Shown here piece by piece: positions 1 to 6,153 of a stretch of DNA of 12,425 nt. The stretch's first letter is position 1. Every line of letters starts with the position of its first letter. The stretch lies in contig CACXHA010000060.1 in the NCBI GenBank assembly GCA_902767385.1, positions 1 to 12,425 of the forward strand, in the 5' to 3' direction. A model generated the notes under the pieces. It saw only the letters and a program-made list of their open reading frames with translations. It was not told where the DNA came from and did not search any database. The position numbers were made by a program, and so were the translations under genes. Origin of the DNA: an uncultured Elusimicrobium sp. (GTDB lineage Bacteria > Elusimicrobiota > Elusimicrobia > Elusimicrobiales > Elusimicrobiaceae).

Positions 1-1
1 A

Positions 2-631
2 GCGGAAGGGGCATGGACGGTAAGTCAAGAGGATGTGTCAGCTTGCGGATGTGCAGTGGCGGATAAACCCAGTGATAAATATATCTGTCACGATTACAAT
101 ACAAATCAGTGTGGTGTAAAAACCAGAAGTGTAACGTGTAACACTAACGGACAATGGGTAGCGGGTGGTTGGAGCGAAACTTGTGTAAGTCAACCAGCCA
201 ACTATACGATCTCGGTCGCTAACTGTGGCTATGGATATAATGGGCAAACCACATATGCCTATGTATGTACTTCCTCAAACTTTTGGCAAAGCCAAGTTCT
301 GTCAGTTAGTTGTACAAAAGTTCCTGCCGGTGGCACTTTTGAGCAGGGCAGTTCCTGTAATGGTGCCTCTGGGGATAATGGCTGTTCCGGATACACATTT
401 GAAAGTGGTAGCTATTGCTATGCATATAGCAGTTCCACATGTAACTCAACATTTAAAAGCGGAAGTGTTTGTTTGGTGTATGGAAAAGGAGGTTGCTCCA
501 AACCTGGAACTATTTACGAACAGGGTGCCTATTGCTTCCCCTCTAATCAAGTAAACCTTTGCCCGGCGGGCACGCCAACCAAAACGGCAGGTAAATGTTG
601 GGATGGTAGCGGCGGTACATACGATTGCTGA
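2..631 (+). CDS. Cys-rich repeat protein, C-terminal fragment (probably exported, pilin-like)
   Basis: The reading frame is open to the left edge, so this is the C-terminal part (about 209 residues) of a longer protein. The GTG at 35 is internal and not a convincing start, because in-frame codons Ala-Glu-Gly-Ala-Trp precede it without a stop. There are 19 Cys, the last being the final residue. The first half holds two similar segments with CG, a Thr-x-x-Val-x-Cys element, a Trp and a closing Cys (about 139-229 and 230-316). The second half is five tandem Cys-paired repeats. No N-terminus is visible, so export is inferred: this many regularly spaced Cys suggests disulfides formed outside the cytoplasm. 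Cys-rich C-terminal domains on type IV pilin-like proteins are one possible home; an adhesin is another. Cys is mostly TGT here (13 of 19), whereas nifU prefers TGC (7 of 10). Exact function unknown. Confidence 0.7.
   Translation, partial: AEGAWTVSQEDVSACGCAVADKPSDKYICHDYNTNQCGVKTRSVTCNTNGQWVAGGWSETCVSQPANYTISVANCGYGYNGQTTYAYVCTSSNFWQSQVLSVSCTKVPAGGTFEQGSSCNGASGDNGCSGYTFESGSYCYAYSSSTCNSTFKSGSVCLVYGKGGCSKPGTIYEQGAYCFPSNQVNLCPAGTPTKTAGKCWDGSGGTYDC
332..631 (+). repeat. Five tandem Cys-paired protein repeats (about 18-22 residues each)
   Basis: The units share a Thr-[Phe/Tyr]-x-x-Gly-[Ser/Ala]-x-Cys core followed 7-9 residues later by a second Cys. Cores are TFEQGSSC, TFESGSYC, TFKSGSVC, IYEQGAYC and a divergent last one, PTKTAGKC. 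Each unit contributes two Cys. The DNA is more diverged than the protein pattern, so this is an old, selected repeat rather than a recent slippage array. Confidence 0.75.
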
Positions 632-638
632 TGTATTT

Positions 639-716
639 TGCCGGATGAAATTTCCGGCAGCATACCACTTAAACAACTGCCCCGGGGATCCTCGTCTCCC
701 CGGGGCGGCCCCTTTA
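639..716. terminator. Convergent-gene terminator region with two perfect hairpins
   Basis: Two inverted repeats lie between the stop of the Cys-rich gene (+) and the stop of the glycerate kinase gene (-). The first is a 7-bp stem (TGCCGGA/TCCGGCA, 639-645 with 653-659, loop of 7). The second is a 10-bp perfect stem (GCCCCGGGGA/TCCCCGGGGC, 679-688 with 697-706, loop of 8). Downstream on the plus strand comes GGCCCCTTTACTT. Only short T stretches follow on either strand, so this is a bidirectional terminator by position and stem strength, without a textbook U tract. Confidence 0.55.
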
Positions 717-1823
717 CTTAAAGATACTTTTACAAATTTGGGCGATGTAGCGGGAAGCGTGTTTTTGGGCAGCTTCTAAAGAGGGTGCAAAATAGATCAG
801 CTCAGCCACGCATACGCGGGGTAGTTTGTGTTTGGCAAGTGCTTTCCAATCGGCACTGCCGCAAATAAATAAGACGGATTTTTTGTATTTTTGGGCCAAT
901 TTTAAAACAGTGCCCGGGGCTTTGCCATAAAAAGTTTGTGTGTCCAATTTCCCTTCACTTGTAATGACCACCTCAGCCCATTGAAACTGTTTTTCTAAAT
1001 TGGCTTTTTGAATTAAAAAATCGGTCCCCAGTAAAAGTTTGGCATGAAAACAACCAGCCAGCCCGGTGGCAATCGCTCCGGCGGCGCCGGCAGAGGGGGT
1101 GTGGGAAAAATCGCGCCCGCTAGTTTGTTTTAATACGCGTGCCCAACGGCGCATACATTTTTCCAATACGGCTACTTGCGAAGGGGTGGCCCCTTTTTGC
1201 GGGCCGAATATGTGGGCGGAACCTTTAGGCCCTAACAAGGGGTTCACAACGTCCGCTACGCCGATAATTTGCACCCCTTTAAATTGTTTTTTAACGGCGG
1301 ATAAATCCAATTTTTCTACTTGTAAAAGTGAATGTGCGCCTAACGTAATGGGACGGCCGGCCTTATCCAAAATTTGGGCTCCGCACGCCATAGCTAAACC
1401 GGCTCCGCCGTCGTTACAAGCCACGCCGCCTAACCCTACGTAAATTTTTTTGGCCCCTTGTTTAATGGCCTCTAAAAGCACTTGTCCCACGCCAAACGAA
1501 CTGGCGCGCAGCGGGGCTAGCTCTTTTTTTTGAGTATTACCCAACCCGCAAATGCGGGCGGTTTCCAAAACGGCAGTTTTGCCATCACTGAGCATTAAAA
1601 AGGAAGTAGAGCGCGTTTTTAAAAAAGCGTTTTTGGCACGGGTTTTAATAAGCCGGGCGTGTGGGTCTAACGCAGAAAAAGTATCTATAAAACCGTCGCC
1701 GCCGTCACTAATGGGAAACGTGCGCAACGCATGGCGGTGGGACAGGGAGCGGGCTAAAATTTGCCCGGCACGTAAGGCACTTAGTGAGCCTTTGAGTGCG
1801 CCGGGCAAGAGTAAAATTTTCAT
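714..1823 (-). CDS. Glycerate kinase (GarK/GlxK family)
   Basis: Predicted to phosphorylate D-glycerate with ATP in the cytoplasm; this family typically yields 2-phosphoglycerate. The 369-residue length is normal for the family. Visible signatures are LPGALKGSLSA near the N-terminus, PISDGGDGF (37-45), GLGGVACNDGGAGLAMA (130-146), DVVNPLLG and FGPQKGA (191-212), SAGAAGAIATGL (244-255) and ITSEGKLDTQTFYGK (287-301). Two motif positions differ from the common form: GSATNDGG appears as GVACNDGG, and GEG as SEG. Translation probably starts at the ATG at 1823, which shares its A with the TAA of the upstream outer-membrane gene (TAATG). A TTG 12 nt further upstream would add four residues before the usual family N-terminus and is less likely. 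The overlap implies translational coupling to a gene with no obvious metabolic link. Confidence 0.92.
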   Translation of the reverse strand: MKILLLPGALKGSLSALRAGQILARSLSHRHALRTFPISDGGDGFIDTFSALDPHARLIKTRAKNAFLKTRSTSFLMLSDGKTAVLETARICGLGNTQKKELAPLRASSFGVGQVLLEAIKQGAKKIYVGLGGVACNDGGAGLAMACGAQILDKAGRPITLGAHSLLQVEKLDLSAVKKQFKGVQIIGVADVVNPLLGPKGSAHIFGPQKGATPSQVAVLEKCMRRWARVLKQTSGRDFSHTPSAGAAGAIATGLAGCFHAKLLLGTDFLIQKANLEKQFQWAEVVITSEGKLDTQTFYGKAPGTVLKLAQKYKKSVLFICGSADWKALAKHKLPRVCVAELIYFAPSLEAAQKHASRYIAQICKSIFK

Positions 1824-3142
1824 TAAAATTTCCAACTGAGCTGTGCTTGAATTAAGGTGTTGGCACCCGCAGATTCTTTGAGTTCTTGTTGGCGTTTAGC
1901 AAACACTTCGCGTATTTCCAGGCCAAGCATTAAGTCATCTATCCAGGTTTCTACGCCCAGCCCCACCGCGCCGGCAAAACCGTTGGAGGTAATGCGTTCA
2001 CTTTGTCTTTCACCGCGGTAGTTCAGGTGCATCATTTCATACAAAGCGCTTCCGGTAAGATAAAAGGCAAAGCGGTTTTGGGGATTAATATAAAAATGAG
2101 CGGTGGCCCCGGCACGCAAAATTTGACCGCTGGTTTGGACTTCGGGATTAGGAATATCGGCGGAAGGGGGAACGCTTTTATCCGCAAACGTATGATTGGG
2201 GATACTGCCGATTCCCAATTCCGGCCCCAGCCACAAACGACTACCTTTGATGCGCCAAAGAAATTTACTGGAAACCGCTACACTGGTGCCACCTACATCA
2301 TACTGGTCATCTTTGTTAAAACCCGGGCGGTTGGAATTATCTAACTTTAAGTCTAGCGGCATGGCGCCTACTTGTACGGAAAAATATTTTTTATAATCGG
2401 CCTCGTTATGCAGTTTAGGGGTTTTTTTTTCAACTTGCGGTTTCTTTTCTGTTTTTTTGGTGGAAAGTTCTTCTTTGGCAGCCGCGGCATATTCTTGTTG
2501 GGAAACGGCCCCCGTTTTAACACCCTTGAGAAAAGCTTCTTCCTCACTCATGGGTTGAGTTGTTTGCGTGGCCGGTTGCGCGGAGTGGGCGGCCGCGGCT
2601 GGAGTAACTACTTGTCCGTTCACTACGGTAGCTTTTTGGGTATCAAATACTTGGTCAATGTCGTTATCAAACGTAAGTCCGCCGGCGGCAGCTACCCCGG
2701 CCGAAGCGGTACCTGCAGCTACAGCTGCTTGGTGGGCCGCGGCGGCCGCTTGCTTTTCTTGCGTTTTTTCCACAAATTCTTTTTGGGCGTTTTCCCCGCG
2801 GTCATAGTCATAAGATTCTACCGAAACAATCTGCGGCATATCAATATTCACCACGGTGCCGTCGTCGGTTTTTAAGCGCAAGTTAAATTCATCTAAATCT
2901 ACAATTTGACCAATGAGTTGTGAGCCGCCTTTTAAAACAACACGGTGTTTATCGGGCAAAATTTCTTCAATTTCTTTTTGGTTTAAGGTAATGGTACCGT
3001 AAGAGGTGGTTAAATTAAGTACATATTCGGTTTGCGAAACAATGGAACCGGTAATTAAGTTACCGTCTTTCATTTTAATCGTTTCGGCGGATAATACGCT
3101 AGCGGCAGTTAAACAAATAATCAGTAAAAAAAATCGTTTCAT
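1823..3142 (-). CDS. Outer-membrane beta-barrel protein with two Sm-like segments and a SHOCT-like motif
   Basis: 439 residues. Residues 1-19 form a signal peptide ending in VLSAE, so export is predicted. Residues 21-61 and 67-108 are two similar stretches of short beta strands (IKMKDGNLITGSIV, then VVLKGGSQLIGQIV), the pattern of bacterial Sm/LSm-like folds. Residues about 115-250 are an Ala/Gln/Lys-rich linker. Within it, about 199-226 (FLKGVKTGAVSQQEY, then KEEL) resembles a SHOCT motif. Residues about 252-439 alternate hydrophobic and polar residues and end in SWKF, the terminal-Phe pattern of BAM-assembled barrels. The ATG at 3142 is chosen because it opens the signal peptide and has AGAGGG close upstream; an in-frame extension to 3283 would add 47 Lys/Arg-rich residues and run through the upstream terminator and gene. 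Family not recognised beyond these parts; function unknown, possibly porin-like or envelope structural. Confidence 0.75.
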   Translation of the reverse strand: MKRFFLLIICLTAASVLSAETIKMKDGNLITGSIVSQTEYVLNLTTSYGTITLNQKEIEEILPDKHRVVLKGGSQLIGQIVDLDEFNLRLKTDDGTVVNIDMPQIVSVESYDYDRGENAQKEFVEKTQEKQAAAAAHQAAVAAGTASAGVAAAGGLTFDNDIDQVFDTQKATVVNGQVVTPAAAAHSAQPATQTTQPMSEEEAFLKGVKTGAVSQQEYAAAAKEELSTKKTEKKPQVEKKTPKLHNEADYKKYFSVQVGAMPLDLKLDNSNRPGFNKDDQYDVGGTSVAVSSKFLWRIKGSRLWLGPELGIGSIPNHTFADKSVPPSADIPNPEVQTSGQILRAGATAHFYINPQNRFAFYLTGSALYEMMHLNYRGERQSERITSNGFAGAVGLGVETWIDDLMLGLEIREVFAKRQQELKESAGANTLIQAQLSWKF

Positions 3143-3160
3143 AAACCCTCTTGCCCCTAT

Positions 3161-3191
3161 AAAAAGCGGTGCGCACCGTAGCGCGCACCGC
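3161..3191 (-). terminator. Intrinsic terminator or attenuator upstream of the barrel gene
   Basis: On the minus strand a perfect 9-bp GC-rich stem (GCGGTGCGC/GCGCACCGC, 3183-3191 with 3166-3174, loop of 8) is followed at once by TTTTT. It begins 6 nt after the stop of the small membrane-protein gene and ends about 18 nt before the ATG of the barrel gene. That spacing leaves almost no room for a separate promoter downstream. Confidence 0.85.
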
Positions 3192-3197
3192 CTAAGA

Positions 3198-3530
3198 TTA
3201 TTTGGTTTGTTCTTTTGCTTCTTCCGGTTTTTCTTCGTGGCAGCAGCATGGAGCAACGGCGTGTTTGATTTTGGCCAGTGCATTTAAGATTTTAGACACT
3301 GTTAAGCAGAACACCGCGGCTGCCAAAGTTTGCCCTACGTAGTAAGCCAACGCGGCCCACATTTCGCTACCGGTAATCATGGGGTGGGTACCGATTTGGA
3401 AAGCCATATAGATAGCAAATACAATTGCCACGTAAAAGGCAACTATAAATAGCACAGACAGCCCTTTTAAGCATAGCCAGTTGTGCGGTAAAAATTTACA
3501 CCAACATTTCCCTTTGCAACATTTGGACAT
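3198..3530 (-). CDS. Small two-TM membrane protein with terminal Cys clusters
   Basis: 110 residues, family not recognised. Residues 24-45 and 57-77 are strongly hydrophobic and should be two transmembrane helices joined by a short loop. The N-terminus is basic and holds MSKCCKGKCWC plus C20. The tail carries CCCH at 95-98, then a charged EEKPEEAKEQTK end. Nine Cys in 110 residues is striking. By the positive-inside rule both termini, and so both Cys clusters, should face the cytoplasm, where disulfides are unlikely; metal or redox binding is an inference. The ATG at 3530 is supported by an AAAGGAG Shine-Dalgarno (3538-3544) 7 nt upstream and an extended -10 promoter. A strong terminator follows the stop, so the gene can form its own short transcript. 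Confidence 0.75.
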   Translation of the reverse strand: MSKCCKGKCWCKFLPHNWLCLKGLSVLFIVAFYVAIVFAIYMAFQIGTHPMITGSEMWAALAYYVGQTLAAAVFCLTVSKILNALAKIKHAVAPCCCHEEKPEEAKEQTK

Positions 3531-3560
3531 AGTTTCACTCCTTTATATGAATATAGTTTT

Positions 3561-3569
3561 ATTGTAGCA
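3561..3569 (-). promoter_or_regulatory. Extended -10 promoter of the small membrane-protein gene
   Basis: The minus strand reads TTTTGCTACAATAAAA, with hexamer TACAAT at 3566-3561 preceded by TGC. The predicted start is near 3554, giving a leader of about 24 nt that contains the AAAGGAG site. No good -35 is seen at the usual distance. An 8-bp element, GTAGCAAA on the plus strand, occurs here (3564-3571) and again 23 bp away (3587-3594). Confidence 0.55.
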
Positions 3570-3594
3570 AAATAAAAACAACAGGGGTAGCAAA

Positions 3595-5244
3595 TTAATG
3601 CGCTTTGCTTAGCAGTTCTTGCGCGTGAGAGTAAGCGGCCGATTTTTCGTCTCCGCCTCCCAGCATACGGGCAATTTCAGCGGTTAGTTTTTTGCCGGAT
3701 AGGGAGTTTATGGTTACGTGGGTAGATTTTTTGTCCGCGGTTTTAGATACGTAAAAATTTTGGTTGGCTTGCGCGGCTACTTGCGCTAGGTGCGTAACGC
3801 ATAACACTTGCCGGCCTTGTGCACAGGCGCGTAGCTTTTCACCCACTAGCCACCCGGTTTCTCCGCCGATACCGGCATCTACTTCGTCAAATACCATTAC
3901 AGGAACAGTGGGGGCCAAAACAGTTTTAAGCCCCAACATCACGCGCGAAATTTCCCCGCCTGAAGCAATATTTTTAAGTGGATGAAGCGCTTGCCCCGGG
4001 TTGGGGGAAAAGAGAAATTCCACTTTGTCCGCACCGGTGGAAGTGATGTTTTCTTCGTCCATATCCACCGCCACGCCAAATTTTACCTGATTAAACCCAA
4101 GCGGTTTAATTTGGGCGGTAATTTGCGCGGATAATTTTTCGGCGGCTTTTAAGCGTTTTTCGTGCAACATTTGCGCCAATTTTAAAAGTTCTTCTTGCGC
4201 TTTTGAAAGTTCGTTTTGCAAATCTTGTTCACGCTCCTGCGAGTGTTTTAAGTTGTCAATTTGGGTGCGCAGTTGCTGGGCCGTTTGTAAAATGTCGCTA
4301 ATCTCGGGGCCGTATTTGAGTTTTAAGCGTTTGATTTTTTCGTGGCGTTCTAGCGTTTTATCCAAGGTATTTTCGTCAACGTCCAGTCCATCTTTATAAT
4401 CGCTCAAAGTAGAAGCGGCATCTTCCAAAGTTACTAGCGCGCTTTGCACATTTTCAGCTAGTGGGGCCAAATTTTCGTCTAGTTGTGCCATCTCATTTAA
4501 CGCACGTGCCGCTTTGCTGCCACGTGCGGTAGCGGATAAATCAGCTGCGTATAATTCTTCGTACGCTTCGCCGGCCAGTTCCAACAGTTTGCCGGCGTGT
4601 TTGAGTTTGGGAAGAGCCTGTTCTAAATCCGCATCTTCGCCAGGTTTGGGGTTCATGCGTTCAATTTCGTCCAGTTGGTATTGGCTCATATCCAGTAGCC
4701 GTTCTTTTTCCTGCGCCGATAAGCGGGCGGCGTCCAACTTGGCTTGGATAGATTGCACCGTTTGCCAGGCGTTTGCTACCTGAGAAACCAATGTTTCATG
4801 TTTAGCAAATTGGTCCAAAAGAGTAAGGTGCACGCTGGCGTGCAGTAAGCTTTGGTGGTCGTGCTGACCATGAAAATCTACGAGTGCTTGCCCAATTTGC
4901 GAAAGTGTTGTTACCGTTACGGCGCGGCCTTCCACGTAGGCCTTGTTTTTGCCTTTGCGGTCCAGTTCGCGGCGCAGGGTAAATTGGTCGGCAGACAGTC
5001 CGTACTCTTTACGTAGGTTTGCCGGTAATACGGACGAAACAAATTGTGCCTCTACACACATTTTATCCGCCCCGTCTTTAATTAAATTGACGTCTCCGCG
5101 TGCACCTAGTACAAAGCCCAGGGCCTCAATTACAATAGATTTACCCGCGCCCGTTTCGCCGGAAAATACGTTTAAACCCGGTGCAAAGGTAAGGGTTAAA
5201 TCATCAATAATGGCAAAATGTTGTACGCGCAGTTTACTCAGCAT
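3595..5244 (-). CDS. recN: DNA repair ATPase RecN
   Basis: SMC-like ATPase acting on broken DNA ends in the cytoplasm to aid recombinational repair. The 549-residue length matches the family. The N-terminal ATPase half carries the RecN-type start MLSKLRVQHFAIIDDL, then Walker A GETGAGKS (29-36), and VDFHGQHDHQSL at about 122-133. Residues about 150-365 are Glu/Lys/Leu/Gln-rich coiled coil. The C-terminal half holds the ABC signature ASGGEISR (427-434), Walker B VMVFDEVDAGIGGETG (449-464) and the switch THLAQVAA (484-491). The ATG at 5244 is chosen because the typical RecN N-terminus begins there; a start at 5280 would add 12 residues lying inside nadK. The first 11 nt overlap the end of nadK, with a G-rich stretch as a weak ribosome site, so expression is probably coupled to nadK. 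Confidence 0.96.
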   Translation of the reverse strand: MLSKLRVQHFAIIDDLTLTFAPGLNVFSGETGAGKSIVIEALGFVLGARGDVNLIKDGADKMCVEAQFVSSVLPANLRKEYGLSADQFTLRRELDRKGKNKAYVEGRAVTVTTLSQIGQALVDFHGQHDHQSLLHASVHLTLLDQFAKHETLVSQVANAWQTVQSIQAKLDAARLSAQEKERLLDMSQYQLDEIERMNPKPGEDADLEQALPKLKHAGKLLELAGEAYEELYAADLSATARGSKAARALNEMAQLDENLAPLAENVQSALVTLEDAASTLSDYKDGLDVDENTLDKTLERHEKIKRLKLKYGPEISDILQTAQQLRTQIDNLKHSQEREQDLQNELSKAQEELLKLAQMLHEKRLKAAEKLSAQITAQIKPLGFNQVKFGVAVDMDEENITSTGADKVEFLFSPNPGQALHPLKNIASGGEISRVMLGLKTVLAPTVPVMVFDEVDAGIGGETGWLVGEKLRACAQGRQVLCVTHLAQVAAQANQNFYVSKTADKKSTHVTINSLSGKKLTAEIARMLGGGDEKSAAYSHAQELLSKAH

Positions 5245-6061
5245 CGGTTTGCCCCCAACTAAGTTTTTTGTGCAGTACATTAAAAAATCCGCGCTGCGGA
5301 AGCGTTAAAAGCTGAGCGGCAAACGGCGTGCGCGTAATTTCAATTTCGGCCCCGGCTGTAAGCGGCAAATGAATTTGCCCGTCAAAACTAATGACGGCGC
5401 TGTCCTCGGCGTTTTTATAGGCAGGGGTCAAACGCAAGTGACCGTCTGCGGAAAGCACCATGGGCCGCTGGTTCAGGGAGTGCGGGCAAATCGGCGTTAC
5501 TACAAAAACTTCTACGTTGGGCTCTACAATCGGTCCGCCCGCTGCTAGTGAATAAGCAGTGGAGCCAGTAGGCGTAGCTACAATCACTCCGTCGCCAAAA
5601 TAAGGGGGCATTTCCACCCCGTTAAAAGCGGCATTAACAAAAAACGCGCGCATGTGGGATGGGTGCAGTGCACAGTCGTTTAAAGCGGTAAAAGTTTGAG
5701 TTTGGCCGTTTTGGTGTACGTCAACGCGAAGCATTAAATGGTTGCGAGATTTGCATTTCCCTTCTAGTAGCGAGGCAAGGGCTTGCGATATTTCTTCTTT
5801 TTCGGCCGCTGCCAAAAAACCAAGCGTGCCGCAATTAATTCCAAACACAGGGATGTTTTTAGGTGCACACGCGCGGGCACAACGCAAAATGGTACCGTCA
5901 CCGCCTAGGCAAATAAGCACGTCCAAATCAGGCAAGTTTTCCAGCGAAGTAAGTAACGTAGTTGCCTTATTTTGCGCACGCAAAAAATCCACCGTCTGCT
6001 GTGCCAGTGGTGCGGCTAGTGTTTTTAGTTCGTTGTAGAATACACCCACGCGGTTAAACAT
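5234..6061 (-). CDS. nadK: NAD kinase
   Basis: Phosphorylates NAD to NADP in the cytoplasm using ATP or polyphosphate. 275 residues, a normal length. Motifs are LGGDGTILRCAR (52-63, catalytic Asp55), GINCGTLGFL (74-83), a NE-like pair present as Asn128-Asp129, and GDGVIVATPTGSTAYS (156-171), which binds the nicotinamide nucleotide. The end, NVLHKKLSWG, is also typical. The ATG at 6061 directly precedes the conserved first strand (VGVFY), leaving no space for a longer start. There is no Shine-Dalgarno: the -10 hexamer ends 6 nt before the ATG, so the mRNA is predicted to be leaderless. It is divergent from nifU and heads the nadK-recN unit. Confidence 0.96.
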   Translation of the reverse strand: MFNRVGVFYNELKTLAAPLAQQTVDFLRAQNKATTLLTSLENLPDLDVLICLGGDGTILRCARACAPKNIPVFGINCGTLGFLAAAEKEEISQALASLLEGKCKSRNHLMLRVDVHQNGQTQTFTALNDCALHPSHMRAFFVNAAFNGVEMPPYFGDGVIVATPTGSTAYSLAAGGPIVEPNVEVFVVTPICPHSLNQRPMVLSADGHLRLTPAYKNAEDSAVISFDGQIHLPLTAGAEIEITRTPFAAQLLTLPQRGFFNVLHKKLSWGQTDAE

Positions 6062-6067
6062 GGATAT

Positions 6068-6076
6068 ATTGTAGCA
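6068..6076 (-). promoter_or_regulatory. nadK promoter, extended -10, predicted leaderless start
   Basis: The minus strand reads AATTGCTACAATATATCC and then ATG. The TACAAT hexamer is at 6073-6068 with TGC before it. Six bases separate the hexamer from the ATG at 6061, so a start 7 nt downstream would fall on the A of the start codon. A weak TTGCGC with a 19-bp spacer is the only -35 candidate. Confidence 0.6.
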
Positions 6077-6118
6077 ATTTGGGAGGCCAAATGCGCAATA
6101 TCCCGGAGGGTTTCAAAA

Positions 6119-6127
6119 TGCTATAAT
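6119..6127 (+). promoter_or_regulatory. nifU operon promoter, extended -10
   Basis: TGC-TATAAT, with the hexamer at 6122-6127, is a near-perfect extended -10 located 27 nt before the nifU ATG. No convincing -35 lies at 16-18 bp spacing. The transcript would start near 6134 and carry AAGGAG (6141-6146), 7 nt before the ATG. It shares the 92-bp divergent region with the nadK promoter. Confidence 0.7.
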
Positions 6128-6153
6128 ATAAGTAATATATAAGGAGTATTTCT

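Noticed and set aside
35..37. GTG at 35 as the true start of the left-edge gene
   Set aside because: The frame is open to the window edge, there is no ribosome site at the right distance, and the protein lacks any export signal if begun there.
680..693. Run resembling a cloning-vector polylinker (adjacent SmaI- and BamHI-type sites)
   Set aside because: The match is about 13 bp, is explained by the symmetric hairpin, and is flanked by sequence unlike any vector.
2372..2875. Long plus-strand open frames opposite the barrel gene
   Set aside because: They arise from the Ala/Gln/Lys-rich linker read in reverse, have no ribosome site, and give low-complexity products.
3143..3283. N-terminal extension of the barrel protein to 3283
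   Set aside because: It crosses the terminator and part of the upstream gene, and would hide a clear signal peptide with its own ribosome site.
3571..3620. Terminator for recN
   Set aside because: Only a 6-bp AT-rich stem with a distant T-rich stretch can be drawn, so read-through into the next gene cannot be excluded.
6070..6092. Possible sigma-54 promoter before nadK (GG...GC elements)
   Set aside because: The GG and GC pairs are one base too far apart, and the same bases fit an extended -10 promoter better.
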